Source of the DNA: Misgurnus anguillicaudatus
Lineage: Eukaryota; Chordata; Actinopteri; Cypriniformes; Cobitidae
Direction of reading: 5' to 3'
Length of the DNA: 64,000 nucleotides
NCBI RefSeq assembly: GCF_027580225.2
Contig: NC_073358.2
Span: forward strand, 46,958,001 to 47,022,000
How positions within the stretch are numbered: the stretch's first letter is position 1; each line of letters opens with the position of its first letter. Under the pieces are notes generated by a model. The model searched no databases. It saw only the letters and a list, made by a program, of their open reading frames with translations, and was not told the DNA's origin. The position numbers and the translations under genes were made by a program. This document shows, in pieces, positions 35,798 through 48,801 of this stretch.

Positions 35798-37503
35798 GGA
35801 CCTATTGTGTACATTTTAAGAAACAATTAAATGTTTTGTACCCCTAATATTTAACAAAATTGGTCCTTAAAAGTATACAATAGGTAACGTCCGCGTGACA
35901 GAAAAGGAAGAGTTTTATATATTTTTCTGACAGTGTATAAGTAATGAAAATCGCATTAAAGTGAATCCTCATGTAGATTTGCTGGTGTTAAAACTCATTT
36001 TCTGTTAAATCATTAAATGTTGTGTAGCATTAATGTCAAAGAAATGGCCGTTTCTAGACCCAGGGGACCCATTATGACACATTTAGTCCATCCGAAAGAC
36101 TTTTTTATTTTTATTTCTTTAAACATCACTCATGTATGTGTGTGATATCATCGTGTAGATTTGCTGGTGTTAAAACACATTTTCACTTCAGATTACATCT
36201 TAGTGCAACATCTTTAAATCTCTATGTGTGTTTTCTTGTCTTTAAGAGTGTTTTTGTAAAAAGCAGAGGTTCTGCGTGTAACGGTTATGCAGTGTAGCCG
36301 AAGAGAGACTCATTTTTAATCCTAGTAAATGTCAAAAATGATGAATGACTCTCACAGTACATGTAGACACTGAATTGCTATTCCTGACATTCACAGATCG
36401 ACACGCCTCCTGGTCCATTTGTTTTCATTCATAAAATATTTCTATGTAATGAAAAAATGAAATAATTTAGATAGACTGCGTATATATTTATATTTTACAT
36501 ATGTATATATTTTAGAGAGCGAGAGAGAGACAGAGTGAGAGGCATAAAGAGAGAGAATGCGGAAAGCATTTATTTAACTCTAGGGGATTATAAATCCAGC
36601 CATGTTTCCCTTACCTGGAGGAAATCACAGCAATGACTCACTAGACAGAATAAAGAGATTGCTGGATTTGCCAAAGTTTGTGGGGTTTTCTGCTATGACA
36701 TTTTTAAGTTGTATTTGAAACATTTAGTGATATTTATTACACATCAGCCCAACAATCGTAGCAGACTTTCGGAAACCCCCTACACATCTACCCCAGAGAC
36801 TTTTTAAATGCTGCAGCTCCGACTTAGTTTAAAAACTCCGGGAATGTTTCAGTGTAGACATAAACGTTCGAAAACAAAGTTATCAGGTTCATTAAGGTCA
36901 ATGAGGGTCTTCTGGATCATTGTGTATCCTTATAGCTCCCGTTCTTTCTGTGTTTTTGAAGCTTTGATTGTGTTTACAGTGCGCAATTTAACATGTGTTC
37001 ATGTTTCATGTGTAAAAATACCCGCATTATGTTTCACACAATTGACTTATCTGTATAGCGCTGTTTTCACTGTCCTAAAAACAGACTAATGTCTTTCTTG
37101 TTCTATGAAGTCCCTCCTTCAGAAATACGTATCGAGTTCTGATTGTGTAGCTTGTTTAGTGTATTGTGATTCGATAGCAGCTTAGCTTGCGTTAGCTTAG
37201 TTGGCGACTGACGTATTCCTGTGGGCGGAGTTTAGTCAAAAAACTGTTCTAGTGACATCATTAAAGCAGCAAGTAGAGGGCTGTAGTCCAAACCGGCCGT
37301 TCGCTGTAGGCTTTAAAGGTGAATTCTGTTAAAGAAAATATATCACCTGGCAGTCAACTTTGAGATTTAGCATTTTACAGGTATTATTTATGCTGTTATA
37401 GCAACATTACACACTAACTAGAGTTTGAAAAATGGGATCTGGAAGAATGTGACCTTTAACTAATTCATCAAGTCTCTATCATATGACCTATCATATACCT
37501 ACC

Positions 37504-37805
37504 CAGTCTCACGAAATTACGTACCTATAGTCACATAATTTTTTGATTATTTTTCGTGATACTGTCACGAATTTCCACGTTTTTTCGTGATTGTATCACG
37601 TATGTCATTTTATGTAAATCTAACCCTAAACCGAAGCGAAAATGGTAAGAAATTAGGACAAAACAGTTGAGTAACCAATACGTGACAATGACACATTAAC
37701 AGAAATTCGTGATATGATCACGAAAAAAACGTGGAAATTCGTGACAGTATCACGAAAAATAATCAAAAAATTATGTGACTATAGGTACGTAATTTCGTGT
37801 GACTG
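37504..37805. mobile_element. near-perfect palindromic MITE rich in CGTGA/TCACG
   Basis: Arms of about 85-90 bp are nearly identical inverted repeats. The outer block CACGAAATTACGTACC pairs with GGTACGTAATTTCGTG, and the TTTTTCGTGATACTGTCACG block pairs with its complement. Each arm also contains short CGTGA...TCACG palindromes. The spacer is about 120 bp and non-coding. Confidence 0.85.
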
Positions 37806-38853
37806 AGCTGCATATACGCATGAGTCAAGTATTTGGCTGTTTTATATTTGTACCCCAATGCGTGCATAAATGGGTGACATGTTTTTTGTTTATTTTGGGG
37901 ATATGTGGACAAAGATAACCCCAAAATAAAAAAGGATCGATTTCATTTGTAAATGCATTAAAACAAAAATGCACTAATGTAAACGTAGCCTATCGGCTTT
38001 AAGCAGTTATAATGTGGGCTGTATTTTATGCCGAAAGTCTTAGGTTTAACTAGACATCTCTTCCATTCACCATCATCTCATCTATTCATTTATTCCAAGA
38101 ACTGGGAATTTCCCTGCAGTCTCCTTTCATATTCTTTCATCTCTATGCGGCTGCTTTGTATTTCCCTCTCAACATGCTGACCTATGATTTTATTTCCATG
38201 TTTTCTTTCTGGAGTGCTTGAAGAGATGACGTATCCAGAGTGTTTGGCTCTCACCAGAGTTCAGTATCACTGCTATTCTGGGTAATGACATCATAGGGAG
38301 GACCAGCAACTAGCTGCATAATGCATTGCCGTGACTCACAACCCGATACACACGCACGCACACAATTAACAAGACATCATCATCCTGATACTATCCTGGC
38401 AATTGTACACATGTTAGGTGTTGTTTTTTTAAGAAACAGTTCACATAAGTAAAAAAATATATAGCCTACCCTCCAAATGTACCATTGCAAATCTGTATGG
38501 CTGTATTTCATTACATGCTATAAGATACTGTACCCAAACCGAAAGGCAAACACTTGAAAAACATTTATTTTTGTCCTTTTGATGCTTTTACACATCACTT
38601 TGAAAAATTCTGGGTTATTTTCATACCAGCGTTGGATCAAAAAGCAACCAACCCAGTCGCTGGGTTGAAGTAACACAGAAAATGTGTGTTTATATTTGAT
38701 CCAACAATGAGTTAAAGCAACCCAGCATATACTGTAGGTTACAGTAATTACAAGCCGTTACCCAACAGGTCAGGTTTATCACTTTTTGGGTTTAGCCCGA
38801 AGCCGTCTGCTGTCTGGGATACAGTAAAATATCTGTATTGCATAACTAAAAGT

Positions 38854-39533
38854 CAGTGTTGGGGGTAACGCATTACAAGTACACTGAAAAAAATTATTCA
38901 TTCAATTTAATTAATTTTTTTAAGGGAAGTGGTTGCAATTTATTTAAGCTACATTTAAACAAAAAAGATTAGTAAAGTAAAATAAAAAAACTTTTGTTTA
39001 AATGTAGCTTAAATAAATTGATTGCAACCACTTACCTTAAAAAAATTTAGTAAATTGAATGAATAATTTTTTCAGTGTAAGGTGCATTATGTAATATTAC
39101 TACTTTTCTGAAGTAACAAGTAAAGGAACCCATTACATTTTAATTGTACACATTCATATTTGAGTTACTTTTTTAGTTTAATTAATTTGATTAAAAAAGT
39201 ATGTACTGAATTAAACTAAACGTATCACATTATGCACTCTATGCGCACACACCTGTGTGGGAACCGTTGAGTCAGAAACTGAGATGGCAGGCCAAAGCTG
39301 GACATTTTTGTGATGAAATATGCAATTTCTGAATGCAGAACTTTTCAGTCATAAAAACACCTGCAAGGCCTGAAAGACATCAAGCCTCAGTCACGAAAAG
39401 GTAACGGAACAGTAACTAAAATTTAACGTAACGTAAGCATGAAAAGTAACTAAGTAATGCAATTAGCTACTTTTTTTGGGAGTAACTTAATATTGTAATG
39501 CATTACTTTTAAAAGTAACTTTCCCCAACACTG
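38854..39533. mobile_element. hAT-like MITE, family G copy 2, interrupted
   Basis: The ends CAGTGTTGGGGGTAACGC and ACTTTCCCCAACACTG match copy 1 at 29484. The flanks CTAAAAGT and CTAACAGT agree at 7 of 8 bases. A TA-type MITE at 38880-39079 is inserted near the left end. Confidence 0.75.
38880..39079. mobile_element. TA-type MITE inserted in family G copy 2
   Basis: The ends TACACTGAAAAAAATTATTC and GAATAATTTTTTCAGTGTA are inverted, with TA at each border. Arms continue as AGGGAAGTGGTTGCAATTTA and TAAATTGATTGCAACCACTT. The homologous uninterrupted sequence is present near 29510. Confidence 0.85.
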
Positions 39534-40131
39534 CTAACAGTCATCAAATTTATGTAAATATTAACCATTACACATCCATAAAACAATATTGCTTCATCCT
39601 TAAAGAAAAGCAGCAATGATCATGTATTTCTTAAATGGTCATGATCATAGCCTCATGTGAATCTTACAGTTTATATAACTCGGTTGTTTGTGTTTTTGAT
39701 TTCGACCTGTACTTGGACAGGAAGTTGTGTTCCTCTATGATGTCACTGCACTTCAGCATCCTACGCACTTCACTCAGTCCAGCACTCCACATCTATTGTT
39801 ACCATGGCGACAATGCTGACACACGTACTTGTCCTGTCTCCCGCACCACACGTTTTCTGTATCATTTAATACTTGAATTAGGTTTACGCCCTCGAGCCAA
39901 GAAGCAGAGGTTATTGTTTAATAAGAAATGTCTTGCGTAGCTGTAATGTTATTGAATGAGAAGGGGATGCTGTTAAACTGTACAGGGAAAGTGAAAAATT
40001 CAGTTTGAAAGCAGCTGGTGGGTCTCTTCTCTAATTCACCCACCCAGATTACACACAATACATGTTTCCTTTCCCAAAGACAACCATTTTAAAGCTTTCA
40101 TTTTTTTCTCCAATAAAAGACTACCAAAAAG

Positions 40132-40343
40132 TACACTGTAAAAAAAGCTTAAAAAGTAAGCTACCTGGTTGACTTAAAATTTTGAGTTTATTCAACTCAA
40201 AAATATTAGATTTTAGATGACACAACAATTTTTAATACAACTTTTTAGTTGAGTAATATTTTTAAATTGAATGAACTCAAAATGTTAAGGCAACCAGGGA
40301 ACTTGTGTTTTTAAGTTGAAACAACAAATCTTTTTAACAGTGT
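40132..40343. mobile_element. TA-type MITE, family F copy 1
   Basis: The ends TACACTGTAAAAAAAGC and TTTTTAACAGTGT are inverted. TACCTGGTTGACTTAAAA pairs with the AAGGCAACCAGG region. The uninterrupted TTAA at 40285-40288 is the site occupied by another element in copy 2. Confidence 0.7.
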
Positions 40344-40349
40344 CCTGTG

Positions 40350-40817
40350 GTAATATGATTTTTGGACTTGTATTGTGATATTAATAGCCATTTTGATACT
40401 ACTTTAAGCATTTATTATAGTAATGCCATGTTTCTTTTGAACAATAATTATTGTATAACCATGCTGTTCTGACATGCACTTAATTTTGTATCATAGAAAA
40501 TTTCTGTAATTTATTGTGCCGATTATTTTACGGTATTTTTCCGGCACCCCAGCTGCCGGAATTTTACAGTTTTTTACAGTGTATGGTAAAATGAAGGTTT
40601 GGTACTACCATATTGTTTTTGAGCATGTATCATGGTTAAAAGATGTTTTTGAACAATTAATTTTGTATTATCATGATTTTTTGCATTATTGTGCTATGCA
40701 TTATTTATAAATACCTTACTGTTTTGGAGCAGTTGTCATTGTATTACGATGATTTTTGGACATGTGTTATGGTACAACTTTGCATTGTGATACTCCAATA
40801 CTGTTTTTGACCATGGT
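40350..40817. repeat. diverged tandem-repeat flank, left of the minisatellite
   Basis: Loose, degenerate relatives of the minisatellite unit recur: ATGATTTTTGGAC, ACCATGGTTTTTGGATAAGT and TTACTGTTTTGGAGC. Spacing is irregular. They look like older copies outside the homogenised core. Confidence 0.55.
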
Positions 40818-43800
40818 TTTTGGATAAGTACAATGGTACTACTAGGCCTTTTTAGAAGTACCTTACTGGGTTTTTGGATAAGTACTATGGTACTACTAGG
40901 CCTTTTTAGAAGTACCTGACTGGGTGTTTTTGGGTAAGTACTATGGTACTAGGCCTTTTTAGAAGTACCTTACTGGGTTTTTGGATAAGTACTATGGTAC
41001 TACTAGGCCTTTTTAGAAGTACCTGACTGGGTTTTTGGATAAGTACTATGGTACTACTAGGCCTTTTTAGAAGTACCTGACTGGGTTTTTGGATAAGTAC
41101 TATGGTACTACTAGGCCTTTTTAGAAGTACCTTACTGGGTTTTTGGATAAGTACTATGGTACTACTAGGCCTTTTTAGAAGTACCTGACTGGGTTTTTGG
41201 ATAAGTACTATGGTACTACTAGGCCTTTTTAGAAGTACCTGACTGGGTTTTTGGATAAGTACTATGGTACTACTAGGCCTTTTTAGAAGTACCTGACTGG
41301 GTGTTTTTGGGTAAGTACTATGGTACTAGGCCTTTTTAGAAGTACCTTACTGGGTTTTTGGATAAGTACTATGGTACTACTAGGCCTTTTTAGAAGTACC
41401 TGACTGGGTTTTTGGATAAGTACTATGGTACTACTAGGCCTTTTTAGAAGTACCTGACTGGGTTTTTGGATAAGTACTATGGTACTACTAGGCCTTTTTA
41501 GAAGTACCTGACTGGGTTTTTGGATAAGTACAATGGTACTACTAGGCCTTTTTAGAAGTACCTTACTGGGTTTTTGGATAAGTACTATGGTACTACTAGG
41601 CCTTTTTAGAAGTACCTGACTGGGTGTTTTTGGGTAAGTACTATGGTACTACTAGGCCTTTTTAGAAGTACCTGACTGGGTTTTTGGATAAGTACTATGG
41701 TACTACTAGGCCTTTTTAGAAGTACCTGACTGGGTTTTTGGATAAGTACTATGGTACTACTAGGCCTTTTTAGAAGTACCTGACTGGGTTTTTGGATAAG
41801 TACTATGGTACTACTAGGCCTTTTTAGAAGTACCTGACTGGGTGTTTTTGGGTAAGTACTATGGTACTAGGCCTTTTTAGAAGTACCTTACTGGGTTTTT
41901 GGATAAGTACTATGGTACTACTAGGCCTTTTTAGAAGTACCTGACTGGGTTTTTGGATAAGTACTATGGTACTACTAGGCCTTTTTAGAAGTACCTGACT
42001 GGGTTTTTGGATAAGTACTATGGTACTACTAGGCCTTTTTAGAAGTACCTGACTGGGTGTTTTTGGGTAAGTACTATGGTACTAGGCCTTTTTAGAAGTA
42101 CCTTACTGGGTTTTTGGATAAGTACTATGGTACTACTAGGCCTTTTTAGAAGTACCTGACTGGGTGTTTTTGGGTAAGTACTATGGTACTAGGCCTTTTT
42201 AGAAGTACCTTACTGGGTTTTTGGATAAGTACTATGGTACTACTAGGCCTTTTTAGAAGTACCTGACTGGGTTTTTGGATAAGTACTATGGTACTACTAG
42301 GCCTTTTTAGAAGTACCTGACTGGGTTTTTGGATAAGTACTATGGTACTACTAGGCCTTTTTAGAAGTACCTGACTGGGTTTTTGGATAAGTACTATGGT
42401 ACAACTAGGCCTTTTTAGAAGTACCTGACTGGGTTTTTGGATAAGTCCTATGGTACTACTAGGCCTTTTTAGAAGTACCTGACTGGGTTTTTGGATAAGT
42501 ACAATGGTACTACTAGGCCTTTTTAGAAGTACCTGACTGGGTTTTTGGATAAGTACTATGGTACTACTAGGCCTTTTTAGAAGTACCTGACTGGGTTTTT
42601 GGATAAGTCCTATGGTACTACTAGGCCTTTTTAGAAGTACCTGACTGGGTTTTTGGATAAGTACTATGGTACTACTAGGCCTTTTTAGAAGTACCTGACT
42701 GGGTTTTTGGATAAGTACTATGGTACTACTTGGCCTTTTTAGAAGTACCTTACTGGGTTTTTGGATAAGTACTATGGTACTACTAGGCCTTTTTAGAAGT
42801 ACCTTACTGGGTTTTTGGATAAGTACTATGGTACTACCAGGCCTTTTTAGAAGTACCTTACTGGGTTTTTGGATAAGTACTATGGTACTACCTGGCCTTT
42901 TTAGAAGTACCTTACTGGGTTTTTGGATAAGTACTATGGTACTACCAGGGCTTTTTAGAAGTACTAGGCCTTTTTAGAAGTACCTGACTGGGTTTTTGGA
43001 TAAGTACTATGGTACAACTAGGCCTTTTTAGAAGTACCTGACTGGGTTTTTGGATAAGTACTATGGTACTACTAGGCCTTTTTAGAAGTACCTGACTGGG
43101 TGTTTTTGGGTAAGTACTATGGTACTAGGCCTTTTTAGAAGTACCTTACTGGGTTTTTGGATAAGTACTATGGTACTACTAGGCCTTTTTAGAAGTACCT
43201 GACTGGGTTTTTGGATAAGTACTATGGTACTACTAGGCCTTTTTAGAAGTACCTGACTGGGTTTTTGGATAAGTACTATGGTACTACTAGGCCTTTTTAG
43301 AAGTACCTGACTGGGTTTTTGGATAAGTACAATGGTACTACTAGGCCTTTTTAGAAGTACCTTACTGGGTTTTTGGATAAGTACTATGGTACTACCAGGG
43401 CTTTTTAGAAGTACTAGGCCTTTTTAGAAGTACCTGACTGGGTTTTTGGATAAGTACTATGGTACTACTAGGCCTTTTTAGAAGTACCTGACTGGGTTTT
43501 TGGATAAGTACTATGGTACTACTAGGCCTTTTTAGAAGTACCTGACTGGGTTTTTGGATAAGTACTATGGTACTACTAGGCCTTTTTAGAAGTACCTGAC
43601 TGGGTTTTTGGATAAGTACAATGGTACTACTAGGCCTTTTTAGAAGTACCTTACTGGGTTTTTGGATAAGTACTATGGTACTACTAGGCCTTTTTAGAAG
43701 TACCTGACTGGGTGTTTTTGGGTAAGTACTATGGTACTAGGCCTTTTTAGAAGTACCTTACTGGGTTTTTGGATAAGTACTATGGTACTACTAGGCCTTT

Positions 43801-45735
43801 TTAGAAGTACCTGACTGGGTTTTTGGATAAGTACTATGGTACTACTAGGCCTTTTTAGAAGTACCTGACTGGGTTTTTGGATAAGTACTATGGTACTACT
43901 AGGCCTTTTTAGAAGTACCTGACTGGGTGTTTTTGGGTAAGTACTATGGTACTAGGCCTTTTTAGAAGTACCTTACTGGGTTTTTGGATAAGTACTATGG
44001 TACTACTAGGCCTTTTTAGAAGTACCTTACTGGGTTTTTGGATAAGTACTATGGTACTACTAGGCCTTTTTAGAAGTACCTGACTGGGTGTTTTTGGGTA
44101 AGTACTATGGTACTAGGCCTTTTTAGAAGTACCTTACTGGGTTTTTGGATAAGTACTATGGTACTACTAGGCCTTTTTAGAAGTACCTTACTGGGTTTTT
44201 GGATAAGTACTATGGTACTAGGCCTTTTTAGAAGTACCTTACTGGGTTTTTGGATAAGTACTATGGTACTACTAGGCCTTTTTAGAAGTACCTGACTGGG
44301 TTTTTGGATAAGTACTATGGTACTACTAGGCCTTTTTAGAAGTACCTGACTGGGTTTTTGGATAAGTACTATGGTACTACTAGGCCTTTTTAGAAGTACC
44401 TGACTGGGTGTTTTTGGGTAAGTACTATGGTACTAGGCCTTTTTAGAAGTACCTTACTGGGTTTTTGGATAAGTACTATGGTACTACTAGGCCTTTTTAG
44501 AAGTACCTGACTGGGTGTTTTTGGGTAAGTACTATGGTACTAGGCCTTTTTAGAAGTACCTTACTGGGTTTTTGGATAAGTACTATGGTACTACTAGGCC
44601 TTTTTAGAAGTACCTGACTGGGTTTTTGGATAAGTACTATGGTACTACTAGGCCTTTTTAGAAGTACCTGACTGGGTTTTTGGATAAGTACTATGGTACT
44701 ACTAGGCCTTTTTAGAAGTACCTGACTGGGTTTTTGGATAAGTACTATGGTACTACTAGGCCTTTTTAGAAGTACCTGACTGGGTTTTTGGATAAGTCCT
44801 ATGGTACTACTAGGCCTTTTTAGAAGTACCTGACTGGGTTTTTGGATAAGTACTATGGTACTACTAGGCCTTTTTAGAAGTACCTGACTGGGTTTTTGGA
44901 TAAGTACTATGGTACTACTAGGCCTTTTTAGAAGTACCTGACTGGGTTTTTGGATAAGTCCTATGGTACTACTAGGCCTTTTTAGAAGTACCTGACTGGG
45001 TTTTTGGATAAGTACTATGGTACTACCAGGCCTTTTTAGAAGTACCTGACTGGGTTTTTGGATAAGTACTATGGTACTACCAGGCCTTTTTAGAAGTACC
45101 TGGCTGGGTTTTTGGATAAGTACTATGGTACTACCAGGCCTGTGTAGAAGTACCTTACTGGGTTTTTGGATAAGTACTATGGTACTACCAGGCCTTTTTA
45201 GAAGTACCTTACTGGGTTTTTGGATAAGTACTATGGTACTACCAGGCCTTTTTAGAAGTACCTTACTGGGTTTTTGGATAAGTACTATGGTACTACCAGG
45301 GCTTTTTAGAAGTACTAGGCCTTTTTAGAAGTACCTGACTGGGTTTTTGGATAAGTACTATGGTACTACTAGGCCTTTTTAGAAGTACCTGACTGGGTTT
45401 TTGGATAAGTACTATGGTACTACTAGGCCTTTTTAGAAGTACCTTACTGGGTTTTTGGATAAGTACTATGGTACTACCAGGCCTTTTTAGAAGTACTAGG
45501 CCTTTTTAGAAGTACCTTACTGGGTTTTTGGATAAGTACTATGGTACTACTAGGCCTTTTTAGAAGTACCTTACTGGGTTTTTGGATAAGCACTATGGTA
45601 CTACTAGGCCTTTTTAGAAGTACCTTACTGGGTTTTTGGATAAGCACTATGGTACTACTAGGCCTTTTTAGAAGTACCTTACTGGGTGTTTTTGGATAAG
45701 TACTATGGTACTAGTAGGCCTTTCTAGAGTACCTT
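40818..45735. repeat. 4.9-kb minisatellite, about 90 copies of a 53/54-bp unit
   Basis: The main unit is 54 bp. It reads GGCCTTTTTAGAAGTACCTG, then ACTGGGTTTTTGGATAAGTA, then CTATGGTACTACTA. A 53-bp variant has ACTGGGTGTTTTTGGGTAAG and loses three bases at the end. A third common variant has CCTTACTGGG in place of CCTGACTGGG. Copies are nearly identical across the core. Because 54 is a multiple of three, some stretches stay open with 18-residue repeats (up to 85 codons at 42720 and 45071). There is no sign that these are translated. Confidence 0.97.
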
Positions 45736-46125
45736 ACTGTTTTTGCCCATTTAATATAGCTATACCATGGTTTTTGGACAAGTACTATGGTACTACTATA
45801 GACAATTTTAAAAGTACTTCACTGTTTTTGGCCATTTATCATGGTAATAACATGTTTTGGGAAAATTAGAATTGTATTACCGTTTCTGGAGAAGTACTAA
45901 AGTAGGTACTATATTGCATATTTTGGTCCTAACTTACTGTTTGTGGGCATTTATTGTGGCAAAATTATGTTTTATGGACAATTTTATCATGCCATTTATC
46001 TTGGCTTCGATGTTTTTTGGAAAGATTTCATTGTATTGTCATGGCTTTGGACCACTACTATAAAACTACTCTGTATTTTTGGTACCATCTTACTGTTTTT
46101 GGCTTTTTTTATTAATGTACTATGG
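45736..46125. repeat. diverged tandem-repeat flank, right of the minisatellite
   Basis: Degenerate units such as ACCATGGTTTTTGGACAAGT, TTCACTGTTTTTGGCCATTT and TTTTATGGACAATTTTATCA continue beyond the homogenised core, mirroring the left flank. Confidence 0.55.
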
Positions 46126-46351
46126 ATTAAAGGCGGAGTCCATGATGTTTGAAAAACGCGTTGGAAAAGGAGACGGGCTGACTACCAAAACACACTTACA
46201 GCCAATCAAATCAAATCAAATGCCGGGTTGCGTATGTGTGGAGCGAGTCTATCAACAGAAGGTCCAGATTCTATTGGGGTAGGGGCGTGTTTGTTTAGGT
46301 GATTTCAAATATCAACATTGGCTTTCAAACATCATGGACTCCGCCTTTAAT
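46126..46351. mobile_element. TTAA-type MITE with 29-bp perfect inverted ends
   Basis: ATTAAAGGCGGAGTCCATGA (continuing TGTTTGAAA) is perfectly mirrored by TTTCAAACATCATGGACTCC (continuing GCCTTTAAT). TTAA sits at both ends (46127 and 46347). The element is 226 bp and non-coding. Confidence 0.85.
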
Positions 46352-46447
46352 TTAAGGGAATATTTGTACCATGTATATACTATATCACTAGTACCATCCA
46401 ATCCACCCATTTAGACCAGAGTGAAATTCGCACAAACGCACACACCT

Positions 46448-46448
<1 letters not shown>

Positions 46449-46486
<38 letters not shown>
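46449..46486. repeat. (AC)19 microsatellite
   Basis: A perfect AC dinucleotide run of 19 units follows CACACCTG. Confidence 0.95.
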
Positions 46487-46488
<2 letters not shown>

Positions 46489-47594
46489 TCTGTTCAGTAT
46501 CAGGACAGAAGCCTGTGCTCCATTCAAGCCATGCTACTGGCATCATTCCAGCTCCACAACACAAACACACATCCCTAAACCTTCACTGTGTTAGCTGAAA
46601 GACCAAACCAAAGAAAAAAAACTGTTAGAGGAAAATAAGTGAAGCTAAACAAACATTCACTGCCTCCCTGTACAGATCTGCACCGTATGAAGTCAGACGG
46701 GCGTCTCAGCGCTGCATTAGTGATCCATTAGAAGTCACTGGCTGCCTCCGGGGTCAGTGCTAAATTTAACCCAGTGTTTATTTCTGGAGCAGCGGGTGGG
46801 CCGCACACACATAAAGAGATGTACTGATGGGGTACAGGTCTCTCCTGCGGTAAAGAAAATATATCATTTGACTTTCTAACTGTGCCTCATTCCATAACAC
46901 AGAGAGCTGATGACAAGTCCATCTATATACAGTCATACAGGGGATATTTTGTCCCATTGGGCCCTCGGGGCCTGAATTCAGTCTCTGGATTTTAATCACG
47001 ACCATTCAGTAAAACCTAACATAGGTTTTTAAAGAAAAATTATTTTACAACAACATAAAACAAAGGTCCATATATCTTTATATTTTCTGTGGTGGTTGCT
47101 TGGGGCAATCATTCATTCCCATCACAGTGACCCCAATTTCTCCCATGTGTTTGAATGGCACATGTGTGACAGACAGGAAAGCAGACAGACAGATAGTGAC
47201 AGCAGTGGTGACTCATGGCTTCATAAAGATAACAACAGATGATGGAGGAGACGATCAAAGAACCGTACGCAAGTGACCGACACCCAGACAGGGGCTCTTT
47301 GGAACGAAATGTTCAATGTCTTTCTATCATTTCATTACAACATCACAGATTTGTGCTGGAGAATATGAGCGTGGGATTGGTCTAAACACATTAGCATTGC
47401 TGGTTTAGGATTAATATATAATAATATATAATATAATATAGGGCTATTGATATTATTTAAATGCACTTCTTTTGTACAAACAATTAGTCTTACGTTTTAC
47501 TTAGAGCACCCAAAGCTGCGTGCACACTGTACACATGGAGTAGCAATGGCGGTGCCAATTTCCAGTGACACAGGCAACAGTGACCGTTGGTGAC

Positions 47595-48005
47595 AGGAAG
47601 TGTCCGCATATGTAACACGTGACCTTTCGACGTCATTACGCAATTACGTGAGATCGCGCTGACGCGTCACACAGCCGGAGGAAGAAGAAAAGTTGTGGTT
47701 TAAAAGTGCATATTTTTTATTTTTCTTGCCAAAAATGACAATTTCGCTAGATAAGACCCTTATGCCTCATTTGAGATCGTTTAGAGTCCTTTGAAGCTGC
47801 AATGAAACTGCAATTTTAAACTGCATTAAAACTGTTAAGTGTTGGGGTCCATTAAAGTCCATTAAAATGAGAAAAAATCCTGGAATGTTTTCCTCAAAAA
47901 ACATAATTTCTTCTCCACTGAACAAAGAAAGACATCAACATTTTGGATGACATGGGGGTGAGTAAATTATCTGGATTTATTCATGAAAGTGGAGTAATTA
48001 TTTAA
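47595..48005. mobile_element. half copy of the family I foldback element
   Basis: GTAACACGTGACCTTTCGACG, AGTTGTGGTTTAAAAGTGCA and GGTGAGTAAATTATCTGGAT match the right arm of 10129-11031. The left arm is absent. Confidence 0.65.
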
Positions 48006-48801
48006 GGTAAATAAGAATTGATTTCAGCTCCGCAAACATACGTTGGAGACATACGTCAAAATCTTGGCTTGCCTTTTTTTACAACTATTAGCTGTCACTT
48101 GACACGTAATATTTGCCCAACTTTTGTGATGCTCTCCGCCACTCCCCTATTAGCACCACGTGAGTGTAGCGCTCAACTTCCATATGAATTAATTGAAAAT
48201 TTTGGCTACACAACGCAACACTAATCGCCAGTGGACTGGACACGTTACGGGTAGGATTAGTAGAATAAGTTGCCATGTAGTTGCACAGAATGTCTGTTAG
48301 TGGATCATAACAATGAAGTTTTGGCAGATATTAGGAAGCAACAAGACGGTTTACTTACTCTCTAATGACTGGCGGTTGACAAGATGTTGCAAAGTTATTT
48401 AGTTAGTAAAACAAACTCTGGCTAACAAATTGACAGAGTCTAAGGATATTACTGGAACAGGTGGGACAAACTGTCAGGTATGCAGCAGCACGGGGAAGTT
48501 AGTTTGGAGACGCCCATGGTTGTTTTTGTTGAACGTTTGTTAAAAATGACTGACATGTGTCTCCAAGAAGAGCCGAGAGACACACGAGTGATATGCATGC
48601 CCACATATTGGGCCTGAGGCATTTTTTACAGCTGATACCACAAATGACAGCTGGGCTCACACAACTATATCTGTCTGTTTCCATCTCTCTCTCTCTCTCT
48701 ATTAAATAAAGACACAGTTCATATGATGTGTACGTGAGCATGATCACTTGTTAGCTCAGGCTCCTCCTGATTCATGATCATTTTGTTTAACCTATACGCT
48801 G

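Noticed and set aside
42720..45328. In-frame 18-residue repeat proteins (MVLLGLFRSTLLGFWIST type)
   Set aside because: The 54-bp unit is a multiple of three, so frames stay open by arithmetic. Other unit types break the frame, and there are no splice or promoter signals.
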